Shown in pieces: positions 16,851-28,300 of a stretch of 64,000 bases of DNA (the stretch's first letter is position 1; each line of letters begins with the position of its first letter). The stretch spans positions 863,501-927,500 of the forward strand of contig WPIO01000116.1 in NCBI GenBank assembly GCA_009760855.2. The letters run 5' to 3'. Source of the DNA: Cristatella mucedo. Its lineage: Eukaryota > Bryozoa > Phylactolaemata > Cristatellidae. The notes under the pieces are model-generated. The model did not search any database. It worked only from the letters and a program-made list of their open reading frames with translations, and was not told where the DNA came from. Made by a program: the position numbers and the translations under genes.

Positions 16851-18550
16851 TTCGCCCTAGTCAGTCGTACGCAACGGATGGTTCTGTTCACTCGCGCCTC
16901 TCTGCGGCTGAGAAATGAAATTGTCTATATTAAAGAAAATGGAATCGCTAGATTACCGTGCTGGCGCTTTTTACTGCCGCCGCCGCGCTCTGCTAAAATC
17001 TGCATGCCTGCGTTTGTCGCGGCAGCATTCGCGACTCGCCTCACTGTTCTGCGAGGATCGCTGTGCATCGGTGACATTCGTCACGCCTAGGCGAGGACTA
17101 GCTTCGGTAGGAGCGCTGTGTGCCTGTGGCCTCAGTACTATAGCGAGCAGCCGCTGCAGTTCCTTTGTAACACTACGAAGCGGAACGATCGCCACGCCGA
17201 CATCCACTATTGGTAACTCGGGCGGTCGTAGTTGAGACGGGCGCCCACACGCCTCTCGGTGCTCTGACTAGCGCGAGCGCCTCGGTGAGCGGACGGCCGC
17301 AGCGACGCACGAGCAGCCGCGCCGCTCCCTCGGTCTCCGCCTTTAGATGAAATTGGCAGCTAAAATGGCCGCTGGGCGCGCCGCCGACTGACGCGTTCGT
17401 CGCCAGCATTTAGTCGGTCTCCACTGAAGCCCGCCCGGTGCGCGCGCTTCTCACACATTATCCGTTAGTTGACTTGACTGCTACGAGTTTCCTAAACGTC
17501 GGGTGCCATTGCGCAATGCATTTCGCGAGACGGCCGATCGGCCGCTTTTCGGAAAGGCGATCGAGCAGGCAAAAGGTCGTCTGCCCAATCGTCAGCCGCT
17601 TGGTGAGCGTCGGTTGCGCCATTGCGACGCTGTCGAACAGGCGGGAGGGGGCCGTCTGCAAAACAACCGAGCATCGCGGAGCCGCCAGTTCTTGCGAGAT
17701 TGCGCAAGTAGCTCGCACTTTCTCTACTAGAGTCCGAAGCGCGCGCGAGTGCCAGAGCTTCACTTCTCTTCACGACTCTTTCTCGGTCTGCGAAGCTGAA
17801 GCGAATTCATGCCTTAGCCGCCAGCTACTACAATCTCGCTGGCTACAGTGCAGCCCCGCCCCGTCCCGCTTCTCATCTCTTAGGCCCCAATTCGCTCGAG
17901 TCGGCGGCAGCGGCTGGGCGCCGCTTTGCCCGGCAAACCGATAAAGCCAAAAGCACGCGCTTCGGTCATTACTAAGCTGCGTTTCCTAACTCGGCCAAGC
18001 CGCAAATACTAAGAACACGCTACGGTCGATAATTACTAAATGTCAAGTTAGCATTAGAGGCACCTGCCGCGCGTGAGCCGATCGAGTTCGGCGCGTAGCG
18101 CCGAGGCGCGCCGACCGGTGCGTCTCGCTGGCTGGCGCGGCAAGCAGGCTCGACCGGCCGACTGCTCGGAAAGGCAGGCACCGGCCTGCCTCCGTCCGAA
18201 TGCTCCGAGGCCGCCAGATGGCGTAGTGCTATCGCCCGTCAGCGCGGGTCTGGACTTTCGAAGACGTCGCGACAGAGCTCCAAATATGGGGGGGATTCTT
18301 CGAGGATGCCCACTGCTCTGATCGGGAATGCACGTGCTTTTCTGTGCCGGGCATGGGAAAGCGAGCTTCGAAGCTCAACCGTCTAGCGGCTTCGCGGATT
18401 AATACGGTTGTTACGCGGAGTGACGCAGTTGTAACGCGGAGTGACGCGGTTTCATGGCGGAGTAAGAACGGTCCGAGGCCTCTCGCCTTTCGCTCCGCTC
18501 CTGCCTGCAGCTCGCTCGGCCGCCTCACGTAGGGACCGGACGGTTAATGC
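16850..18550. other. Orphan GC/CpG-rich block, possible promoter island
   Basis: Composition resembles the island over the calponin-family first exon and the block upstream of CPT1. A 168-codon plus frame (17438-17944) and several minus frames are open but Arg/Ser/Cys-rich and unlike any known family. At 18400-18455 the unit CGGAGTGACGCAGTTGTAA is repeated in near-tandem. It may mark the 5' end of a gene whose exons I do not recognise. Confidence 0.35.
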
Positions 18551-18627
18551 TCGCGGATGTCGGAACTCTGCGGCGACCGTGCATTTCGACTGCGGATACT
18601 AAGGATGCTAATAGAAATAAGTCGTTT

Positions 18628-18815
18628 TTTCGCCCTTGGAGAACTTGATCTCTTTCAATGTACCGTGTTTCCTTAGCAGCGGATGCAAAGCGCCTAGAAA
18701 GAGATCGAGTTTTCTGAGGGCGTTTTATCAAGTGCATTATTATTATTATCATTTACATATGCTGCCAAGGAAGCATAATCGAAGGGTTAGTGGAAGCGCG
18801 TTCAATGTCAATAGT
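18628..18815. mobile_element. Two LINE-A 3' ends in opposite orientation
   Basis: A minus-oriented remnant (GAGAACTTGATCTCTTTC, 18638-18690) is followed by a plus-oriented terminus (18684-18752: GCAAAGCGCCTAGAAAGAG, ATCGAGTTTTCTGAGGG, ATTATTATTATT). Next to it is the start of a minus-oriented copy (GCTGCCAAGGAAGCATAATC) that resumes beyond the SINE at 18819. Confidence 0.7.
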
Positions 18816-18818
18816 AGG

Positions 18819-19006
18819 GTGAGCCGTGATGGCACATATTCACATAGGTAAGGCGGTTGCTTTCACGACCTCGGTCCCGAGGTCGTGGGTTCAATTCCTG
18901 CTGTTGGCGATCCTTTATCGCCACTGCAAGCGGTGGTGATAGCCGTAAAGGCTCTTCTGTCGCTATACAAAAGAGGCTGTTTAATCAGCTAGTATTTATT
19001 TATTTA
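18819..19006 (+). mobile_element. SINE-1 copy inserted into LINE-A
   Basis: It begins GGTGAGCCGTGATGGCACAT and has GGTAAGGCGGTTGCTTTC, the 11-bp palindrome (CACGACCTCGG...CCGAGGTCGTG), box B GGGTTCAATTCC, GGCGATCCTTTATCGCCACT and TCGCTATACAAAAGAGGCTG, with a TTTATTTATTTATAAT tail. LINE-A 3' UTR sequence lies on both sides, so the SINE landed in an existing LINE. Confidence 0.88.
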
Positions 19007-19745
19007 TAATATGGTTAGAGGTGACATGCACAGGGTCAGCATGCACGCATAGTTCGTGGAAGCATGCACTGTGTCAGCACGCAATAACTCACAAAGGATG
19101 GATTGCACGGACTCACTAAATGCTGTAATAAGCAGATTCTTTTTTAGCTTCTTTTTAGATGTCAAGTCAGGGGATGTCATGACGTCAGTTGGGAGTGAGT
19201 TCCAGGCTTTGGGAGCATACGAATTAAAGGCACGGTCTCCAAAGGATTTGAGGTACATACGTAGCCAAATGATTCGATTCAGAAAAGCTCTAGGCAAGAT
19301 GTCACGATGTCATCCGGGCGGCGACGTAGATCTGATTGGTAGGCTGGAGCCAAAGAGTGAGGGACCTAAAAGTAAGTGACAAAACCTTGAAATCGGCGAG
19401 TTTCTTGACTGGGAGATAGTGCAGGATGGCGAGAAGTGGTGGGAAGGGGCAACTGCGACGCTCACGACAGATGAGCCTCGCTACAGAGTTTTGCACCAAC
19501 TGTAAGCGCCCGATAGCGCATGCCTGTAGAACGGCTAGCAGTGAGTTAGAGAAGTCGAGACGGATGTCACGAATGCACGGACCAAGGACCAATGTAAATG
19601 CAGTATCCCTGCTTAAGCAAGCCCGAATGTTATCAACGTTATGTAGCTGAAAGTAAGCAGACTTGACTGTGGAGCTGGTTTGGTCGACTAATGAAACGTC
19701 ACTTTGGAGCAGGGCACCTAGATTGAATGCCGTCAGCCACACTGC
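19007..19745 (-). mobile_element. LINE-A fragment (RT C-terminus and 3' UTR)
   Basis: On the minus strand: [55 protein letters not shown] and ILHYLPVK, then [19 protein letters not shown] and the 3' UTR with its GTGCATG-rich repeats. Several frameshifts. Its 3' end is split by the SINE at 18819-19006. Confidence 0.85.
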
Positions 19746-19749
19746 TGTC

Positions 19750-21425
19750 ACTCTAAAGACCCTCTCTGTCTAGTCGTTTCGGGGAATATCAACCTTGGCG
19801 TTCCTTTTGAGGCTGAGACTATCGCCTCTTAAACCGAACGTAAAGCGAAAACGTGAAACCTGGGTACTTTCGTGCACTCAAACCATTTATATTCAGAAAC
19901 AGTGTTTAGGAAAAATATCACGCTGAAGCGTGTACTTGCAAAATGCTGCAGCATGATGGTGCTCTACATTGTTAGAGGCTGGATATATGGTAATCTATCG
20001 CGAAACATATATTGCTGGACATCGGAGACATTGGACAGTCAGCGGTGCTTCGTTGTGCTTCAAAGCATCTGAAGCTGTGGAACTTTCTGTGGCTGTTATT
20101 GTAAACACATTCCTCCCCGTGGCTCTGGAATGAAGTTGCCAACGTTAACCACACTGCTCATTTTATTAAGCTACGGACGCTCTTAAATGCTGCCACAATC
20201 TGCTAGATCTTTCTCTTCGTTCATCTGACTCTTTCACTCCAGTGCTTTTTAAGCTTGTCTCACTATTTGATTCGACCTCTCTTTCTCTTGATCTTATCGG
20301 CACTTTGACGCTCTGACAGGTCACAAGCGGCGACACAGAACCACCGTGCGGAATTTAGCAACCACGTGTGTGTTCGGCTGACGCTCACAGTACCACTGCT
20401 TACAGCCGTTCTCCCCTGCATCCATGTTCCTTTGAACTCTTGGTCCGCCAATCTTTCCGGGAAGCAGCCCTATACATCAACGGCGGGCTAAGCTATATAG
20501 AAGGCCTGCCGTAACTTATCAAAGGCGGCAGCGGCCTAGCACCGGCTTACGTTAAGACTCGTTTGTCTACGCCGGTCTCTCAAATCTGCTTTTCGCTCTT
20601 TCCATCTGTCCATGTCTACCTTTAATGAACTATAATATATATCTCGAGCAGTGCCAAAATATGTCCACAGAGTGCACTGTGCTTCCATCAATTAGACGAC
20701 GCTCATGACTTACTTCAGATAACTTGCCAGCCACACACCTCGTTCTACTGTACAAAGCCATGCCATGCTCACCACAGCCACAATCCTTCTAATCAGCCTC
20801 GAAGAGGCATAAGAGAGCCCTTTAAACTCATCATGTTAAATGTCACTCACTAAAAATCAAGGAATAACTTATTCATGACTACGTCGTCCAGGAGGACCTA
20901 GAAGCATTTCTTGCAGACCCGTACATTAGTTAAGCCCTTCTCTAGTTGCTGAGTATCAGAAATCGTCTCACCCAATTTCTAATTCTTTCAGGCCGTGCGA
21001 TCTGGCAATGTGGTTTGTCCAACTGCAGCTTGCGGATGGCTTGACTACACAGCTCGCAGGTTTTCGCAAAGACGATTGTTTATATCAGTTGCCATAAAAT
21101 CACCATCAAAGACCGTGCTTTTCACAGTAGCGCTCTATCGACTGCATCCTGGCAGTTTAAATTGGTTTCTGGCAGCATTATATGAATTCATTCCAAAATA
21201 TTTTTGCATGAGAGTACATTGCTAGTCGCGAGACTTTGACGTTCACTTTAAAAACCCTAGAAACAGTCAGGTCAGCTCATCTCTAGACTGTCTGGAGATC
21301 TCTGGCTTGGTCCAGCACGTCGATCATTCTCCGGATCTCATGATCGCGAAGCATGATTAGTCACACTGATCTTCTTGATGTGCCCCTGCTCACCGTCTCA
21401 GATCACAGCTCAATAAAACCGATTC
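19750..21425. other. Intergenic DNA, nothing recognised
   Basis: No exon, RNA gene or repeat family recognised; open frames are short and unlike any family. Confidence 0.35.
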
Positions 21426-21434
21426 AGCATGCTA

Positions 21435-21620
21435 CCTTTACAGCATATATAAAGTACCTAGAAAGAGATTAAGCTCTCCGGGGCACTGTGCAGATGTAAT
21501 ACTAATATTAGTATATAATAATATTATATATACATTATAATATATATTATATTATTATTATTTTAAATTATTATTGTATTATATATATATATCATATATA
21601 ATAATATTATTATTATTATT
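21435..21620 (+). repeat. LINE-A/SINE-2 tail plus AT/ATT-rich simple repeat
   Basis: AAAGTACCTAGAAAGAGATT and AAGCTCTCCGGGGCACTG at 21450-21490 form a 3' tail. About 130 bases of ATT, TAT and TATATA units follow, including self-complementary segments. Confidence 0.6.
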
Positions 21621-21624
21621 AATC

Positions 21625-22940
21625 ACGCATCAATTTCGCCCATTGGTGGTACTTGAAAAGCGATGGTGCACAAAATGTTTGAAATCTGTTAGCGATGCAT
21701 GGCAGGTCTTCGAAATCTTTTCTCATACTCAGCCGAGAGCCCCGGGATCCTCGTTGATTGTGTAGTAGTAAACTTGAAATTCGGGAGTGCCAGTGAAGAG
21801 CCAGCTGCCTACATTCACAGGATCACTAGGTCACTCGAGGTGTCTTTTCTAAATTGAGCTCGCGTGTGCCACGAGACAGGAGCTTGCTTCTACCTATTGT
21901 CAAGACCTGCACTGACCTGGCATAATTAAAGTCTCAGCTAAAAATAAATACGCATTCGCTCAGATGAGCTTCTGATTCGCACATGGTGAATGTCACTTTT
22001 GTTTCTATATACTTCGCATGCTTACCCGTGAACGATTAAGTGCATGCTACTAGCCAGGGATCCCACAAACCGGTAGTCTTGAGTGCTTGGTTTTGCAAGC
22101 TCGCGTAAGCCGGATATGTGTGTGCTTCGGAATGCTTGTCCAAGCATGATGCCATGCATGTCTCTAACCCTTGGTCACTGACTCTCTTGCAGCAAGTTGT
22201 TGAGTACATAGATGGAGATAAGTTCTCCTGAGGCACTCCGCAAACGAAATTTTATTATTAACAATTTCCTGTCCCGGTAAGATTTCGCAGGTCACACTAG
22301 CCGAATAAATCTGAAATAAGTGGCCCCTTTAAAGTAGATTGCAGTGATAACTCTAAATGCGAGATGAAACTACGAATACGGTGTAGCCATTGCAAGTGGA
22401 TTGCAGAGACTATGCCACGTTCCAGACGAAATCACGACCAAAGCAGTGTTCCAACGGTTTATTCTTATCAATTTTGTCAGCACATGGGCTCTACTCATAA
22501 GTGATCTAGATGTGTATCGATAGCCGTTTTCTTACTGGCGGCCGGGTAGAAAAAGAGTTGAGGTAACGTAAGTCTGATGCCATGGATATACCGACGATAG
22601 ATCAGCAGAGTTACAACAATATCCGAATGAAAAGCCACGGCTGAAGGCATGGCGCTACGTTCAGTTAAACAGCAAAAGATGGTGTCAGGAGATGCAACCG
22701 TGCTACACCACCTAGCCAGGCTACCACAGAACGTCTTTGAGCTGCTACAACAGCAACTCATGCTTGCGTTGCGTGACTGCCTCAAACTAGTCTCGAATCA
22801 GCACGTCTTTTAAAGAACTTTAAGAATACATTCGGCGTCTTGTCGGATGCCCCTGCTTGCGGATTTCTCAAAAGCCATCATCATTAGGGCTGCTTCATTA
22901 ATATACATACATTTAATATCAGATTTGCTAATCGTATAAT
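21625..22940. other. Region downstream of CPT1, nothing coding recognised
   Basis: Possible minus-strand polyadenylation signals for CPT1 are ATTAAA at 22917-22912 (about 25 bases past the stop) and AATAAA at 22463-22458. No other gene seen. Confidence 0.3.
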
Positions 22941-22941
22941 C

Positions 22942-23007
22942 TCAATCAAAGAGTTCTTTCACGTCGGCCAAAGCTCTCTCGATGTTACCACAAAAACGCT
23001 TTGAATT
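22942..23007 (-). CDS. CPT1: CPT1 last coding exon
   Basis: Acceptor TTCTCTTTTCAG; 21 codons ([21 protein letters not shown]) then TGA. It matches the C-terminal helix of CPT1. The Asn-Ser-Lys-Arg-Phe opening follows the SCPVT end of the previous exon in phase 0. Confidence 0.88.
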   Translation of the reverse strand, partial: NSKRFCGNIERALADVKELFD

Positions 23008-24212
23008 CTGAAAAGAGAAACAAACGGCAAAATTAGAGCATAAATGGGCTGCATTTTCTATGCTCAACGACAGCCAATGCCCTCGTAACGCAAGGTTTCC
23101 TTGCTGCCACAGCAGTTAATTTATCACAACCTGTAACAGCCATTGCTAGATGTACTTACAGTGACAGGGCACGACGTTTTGCAGCAGACATGGAAATATA
23201 TGTTGTCTTCTCCAGAGAGCATGTATGAAACACCGTAGCCGTCATCCGATACTGGTCCAAATCCACCACCCGGTGCAATATAGTTAGGATATTTTGTCGT
23301 GTCGACGAGGTTGAGCTGCGAATGAGGTGTCTGGGAGTACAAGTAAAGAGACAAATGGTAAGTTTGTTGGAGCAAATTCGATGGATGATTGGGCACCGAA
23401 AAACACTCAAAAGACTGTAGAAGCACAATCGACATCATTAGAAGTTTCCCGATAGCAACAATAAAGTCTGCCTAGCCAACTACATGGAGACAGGCAGGCA
23501 TACTGTCTACTCTTGCAGAACTTGCTAAAGTGCTTGAATGGAGATTTTGTCCTCTTAGAGTGCTATACAAACGACTTATATCATTAGCAATACTAATCAT
23601 CATTGTTACTATAATCATCTCGATGATTGTCACAGTAAGCAGAGCAGACAAGAATCTCAAATGAAGTACCCACACACGGCACGCTTAGACACGGATGTCT
23701 TGAAAAATCGCTGCTGACTGAACAGGTGCTTTGCAGACATGTCTTCAAGTTGTGGCAATCTACTCGTGCTGGCAATGGCTGATGGCCAACACTAGCGGGT
23801 GGTTGGCAAGGGTCATACTCACCTGACTAGTGGACAGCCTCCACGGCTCACTCAAAACTTCCTTGAGGAATGGCGATTCAATGCCAAGGTACTTGGAAAT
23901 GACAAACAGGCAGAACAAATGGCGGTCGATGCCCTTCCCAGTCATGGCGTCTCGGTAGAGGCCCTGATGGGTGTTGGCTGCAGCCTTCAGCAAAGCCACT
24001 TTGTCGGTGGTCTGTAAAGTACAGCAGTCATGTCACATGAAGTCTCAGCCTTAGGCAAAAGAATAATGATATTATGGTGCAGCCTTACAATGGCTACAAC
24101 GGTGAGGAGAAAAGAGAAGGAGAAGAGTGAGCAATAAAGACTGAGAGGGTTACTGAGTGACACACAGGCACACACAGAGAGTAAGGACAGGGCACAGACA
24201 GAACAAGGAGGT

Positions 24213-24250
<38 letters not shown>

Positions 24251-25282
24251 AGAAAAAGAGATCGCATACACAACTTAACACACATACACACAGACTTCCA
24301 AGGTGCATGAAAAGAAGTAAGATACATGCAGAGATTAATCAGTAATGTGAAACAATATCAGAGACTATTTGCAGGTATCAGCAGTTTAATTAACAATAGT
24401 AATAATGCATAGCACCCTTAGATAATTGAATCTCTTTCTAGGCATTTTACAGATGCTATACAGAAAGCATTACAAAATGACTGGTGGGGACACATCTACA
24501 AACAGCAGGCATAGTGTAAGCAGGTACATGAAAACGAAACAAAATCATTAAGACCCACCAAAAACTGTAATAAACAGCATTTTAAGCTTCGTTTTAAGTG
24601 TCGCCATGCACTATCAGAAGTGAGATCCAAACAAGCCCATGAATGGAATTTAGAGGACAAGACATTGTGTTGAGGCTCGTTAGTTGCCTCAACACAATGC
24701 CATTGCTGAAGGTTGTTGGCATCCACGAATATTAAGCTGAAGATATAAAACAGTATGGCTATGCTTGAAGAAGCAGCCGGCCATACTAAAAAATGTGCTA
24801 ACTGAGCCAGAGTTTGCCACTCGAGTGAAATCACGGTATCTAACTCAGCTTCATCTGATACGTCCTTGAGCTGTGGTGGGCTCAGTTACCAAACACTGAA
24901 ATGACATTTGATCTATGGATCTATTGTATTTGATTTATGATACTAGTAGTACAGCTAAACTGATAGCAGACCTACTGATTGCCCAATCACACGAGTAGAC
25001 AAGCTAGTTAAAACCACCGAGAGATCAGAAACTGCTAAAAGAAAATCAATACAACAGCATCACAGGTGCACTGCTATGATGATTTTTTGGCCATGATACC
25101 TCAGGTAAAAACTTGGTCATCAAGACCAAGGTGGGGGTTCGAATCTTGCAGTGGGCGATCCTTTCTTGCAAACTGCAAGTGGCAGTGATAGCTGTTAAGG
25201 TTATTCTGCTGCTATACAAATGAGGCTACTAAATGAGCTATTATTAGTTATTATATAACCCCTTTTTACTATATATACTCTC

Positions 25283-25355
<73 letters not shown>

Positions 25356-28300
25356 ACTCCATCTATCTGTCAGTCTGTTTGTCTTGGTGTCTCTCTTGCT
25401 CTCTCAAACCGTATTCTCTGTAATTCATATTATGTTCCTTACTTCATCTCATTCCATGCTCTCTCTTTGTCATGATGTTAATCTTTCTCAATCTCTCACT
25501 CCATTCTCTCCTGTCCTCTCTCTTTCCATCACAAGTGGAGAGAGGTGGAGGAGGGAAGTCGTCCGTTGCAGGCCAACCACAAACACTCAGCCAGTAGCAA
25601 AACTACTCAACAATCTAGACAGACGATCAGTGACATATAATTCTGGCATGGTCCGTGTTAGTTAGGCTCACTTGGTATATTGCTTTAACAGAGCTAGGTA
25701 TATTGCTTATTGCCAGAGGTATCGGTCCGGTTTACAGGAACTGGTGCTTCCCTACATTAGAATGACAGCCAAAGTTTCCTTCCTTTGCAGCGGTCTCAAT
25801 TATTTCTGCAAGGCCTCCTCTTTTACTGCACGCCTGAAAACGACGAGCGATAAGGACACACACCTGAATAGACCCACTTCAGATACCATTAGGGATACAA
25901 AGAGCTTTAACTACAGAGCAACATTCTTACGCAGAACCACAAGGCACACCACTGCTTGGCTCCTCCGTACCTAGCTGAACTACCGCACCGGTTTCAGCCT
26001 CTCTGTGCCCTCAGGTCCTGTATGGACAATCAATGAGCTGTTCCATTCCCCCCTTAAAGACCGTTGGCGAGAGAAGCTTTAGCTCTGCAGGTCCCAGACT
26101 GAGGAACTCGCTTCCACAATTGTTATGCAACGACAACTACTCTCCTGCTGCCGGCTATGGCAATTCCTTTCCAGCCATCCTGAACTACTACTTCCATGCT
26201 ACTCACTATCTCAACTGCACTTCTGACTCTGTTATGCTTCTCACTTTCTATTTTTTGGGCGTGATGAAGTCTGTTGGCTATCGAATGCGTACCGAAAGCC
26301 GCTTAGGCTGTGAGTGTGATATACAAAACTCTCCTGCGTAACACCCACATAGTCTTTGTGAAGTTACAGACGGAGATACATTATAGTGACTGAAGTTCTT
26401 AGCCTAGCAGGTACAACATACGGTGAAATAGAGTGTCCGTATTAAAATGAAAAGATAGACCATTTTATGGGTGTTAATTTGCAGTTTTTGAAAACCTTAA
26501 TGGATTTTTTCAGTGTCGAACCTTGCAGAGGATTAACACACGACTTTTGGCTGAGACCGATAGTTTGCTAGGGGCTCGCGACCTTGCAGCATGTTTTCAC
26601 TTCCCTTTCTGGCCAATTGGGCACAAAACATTGTGGCTGCAGCATGCCGAAGGCTCAGATGCAAAGAGACTGTACTGAAAATAATAGTAATACTAATAAT
26701 GACGATGATGAAACTGTTCAGCAGCCTAAGAGAGCCGAATCTCATTCTGGGCATATTATATGAGCTAGAACGGAGGATTATCAATTCGTTACTAATAACA
26801 TACTGAATGTAGGAATGCACAAGCTCGCAAAGGACTATTCACATGGAACCCACATCAAACCACTTCCCGCCGACCTGCACTGGCTACCAGTCAAGCTGAG
26901 GGTCGACTTCAATGTTTTGTTGCTCACTTTTAGGTCCCTTCCTTATTTGGCTCCAGCCTACCTATCAGATAAAAATAATAATAATAATAATAATGCACTT
27001 GATAAAGCACCCTCAGATAACTCAATCTCTCTCTAGGTGCTTTACATTTGCTGCAAAGGGAAATGCAATTGAGTGGTGAGTAAAATCATGCTTGACAAAC
27101 AAACAAAATGATTAACATGGTTAGGGGTGACATGCACAGGGTCAGTATGAAAATGTGGTTAGTGGCAGCATGCACAGTGTCAGCACGCATAAGCACATCA
27201 AGGACGAATCAGAGGGACCCACTAAATGCTGTCCTAAATAGGTGTGTTTTTAAATTCTTTTTAAATGTGGTTAGGTCAGGTGATGTTCTGACACAGGTCG
27301 GGAGGGAGTTCCAGGCTTTGGGAGCATACGAACTAAATGCACGGTCTCCAAAGGATTTGAGGTTTGTACGGGGTATTTGTAGACTGTTGGATTCCGAAAA
27401 GCTGGTGGTACGATGCTTGGCCTGATGAGGGGCATATCTGAGAGATAGGCTGGAGCCAAAGAATGAAGTGACCTAAAAGTGAGCGACAAAACCTCGAAGT
27501 CAATCCGTTGCTTGACTGGTAGCCAGTGCAGGTCGGCGAGAAGTGGAGTAATGTGGCAACTGCGACTTTCACGACAGACTAGCCTAGCTTCAGAGTTTCG
27601 TACCAGCTGCATTCGCCTGATCGCACATGCCGGTAGGCCAGCGAGCAGTGAGCAGTTGCGAGCAGTGAGTTGCAGATCTATTCCCTCACCAGGCTAAGCA
27701 TTGTACTAAAAGTTTTTCGGAATAGAACTGTTTACCTATATCTCGTACAAATCTCAAATCCTTTGGAGACCATGCTTTAGTTCGTGTAATCCTAAAGCCT
27801 GGAACTCACTACAATTTGCTTCACGATTCCTGACTTGAGCACATTTATAAAGAAACTAAAACGCTTCTATTTATCACAGCATTTATTGGGTCCCTGTGAT
27901 TCGTCCTTTGTATGCCTAAGCACCCCGAGGCTGTGCATGCTGCCACTAACCACAGTTGCATGCTGACCCTGTGCATGTCACCCCTAAGCCTGTTATTAAC
28001 GTTGTTTATCAAGCATGATATTACTCACCATTCAATCGCGTTTCCCTTTGCAGCAAATGTAAAGTTCCTAGAAAGAGATTGAGTTCTCTGAGGGCGCTTT
28101 ACCAAGTGTATTATTAGTACTATCCTTATTACGGAAGAATATATTACTAGTCTTTCGAAAACAAAGCTGAAGTAATAGTAGGAACACTGGCGCAAAATAT
28201 AAGTGAACCAAGGTTTCGCTAGGTTTCACTCTGGCTACTTACGTTAGAAAGGCCTTCATGGCCAACAGCCACTGCCCAGGCATCCAGAACAAGGCACCTG

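Noticed and set aside
17438-17944. 168-codon plus frame in the orphan GC-rich block
   Set aside because: Cys/Ser/Arg-rich, no motif, overlapped by equally open minus frames.
28243-28271. 29-base version of the intron exon with acceptor CAG before TGGCTG
   Set aside because: The acceptor at 28298 has a far better pyrimidine tract; the 55-base version is preferred as the candidate.
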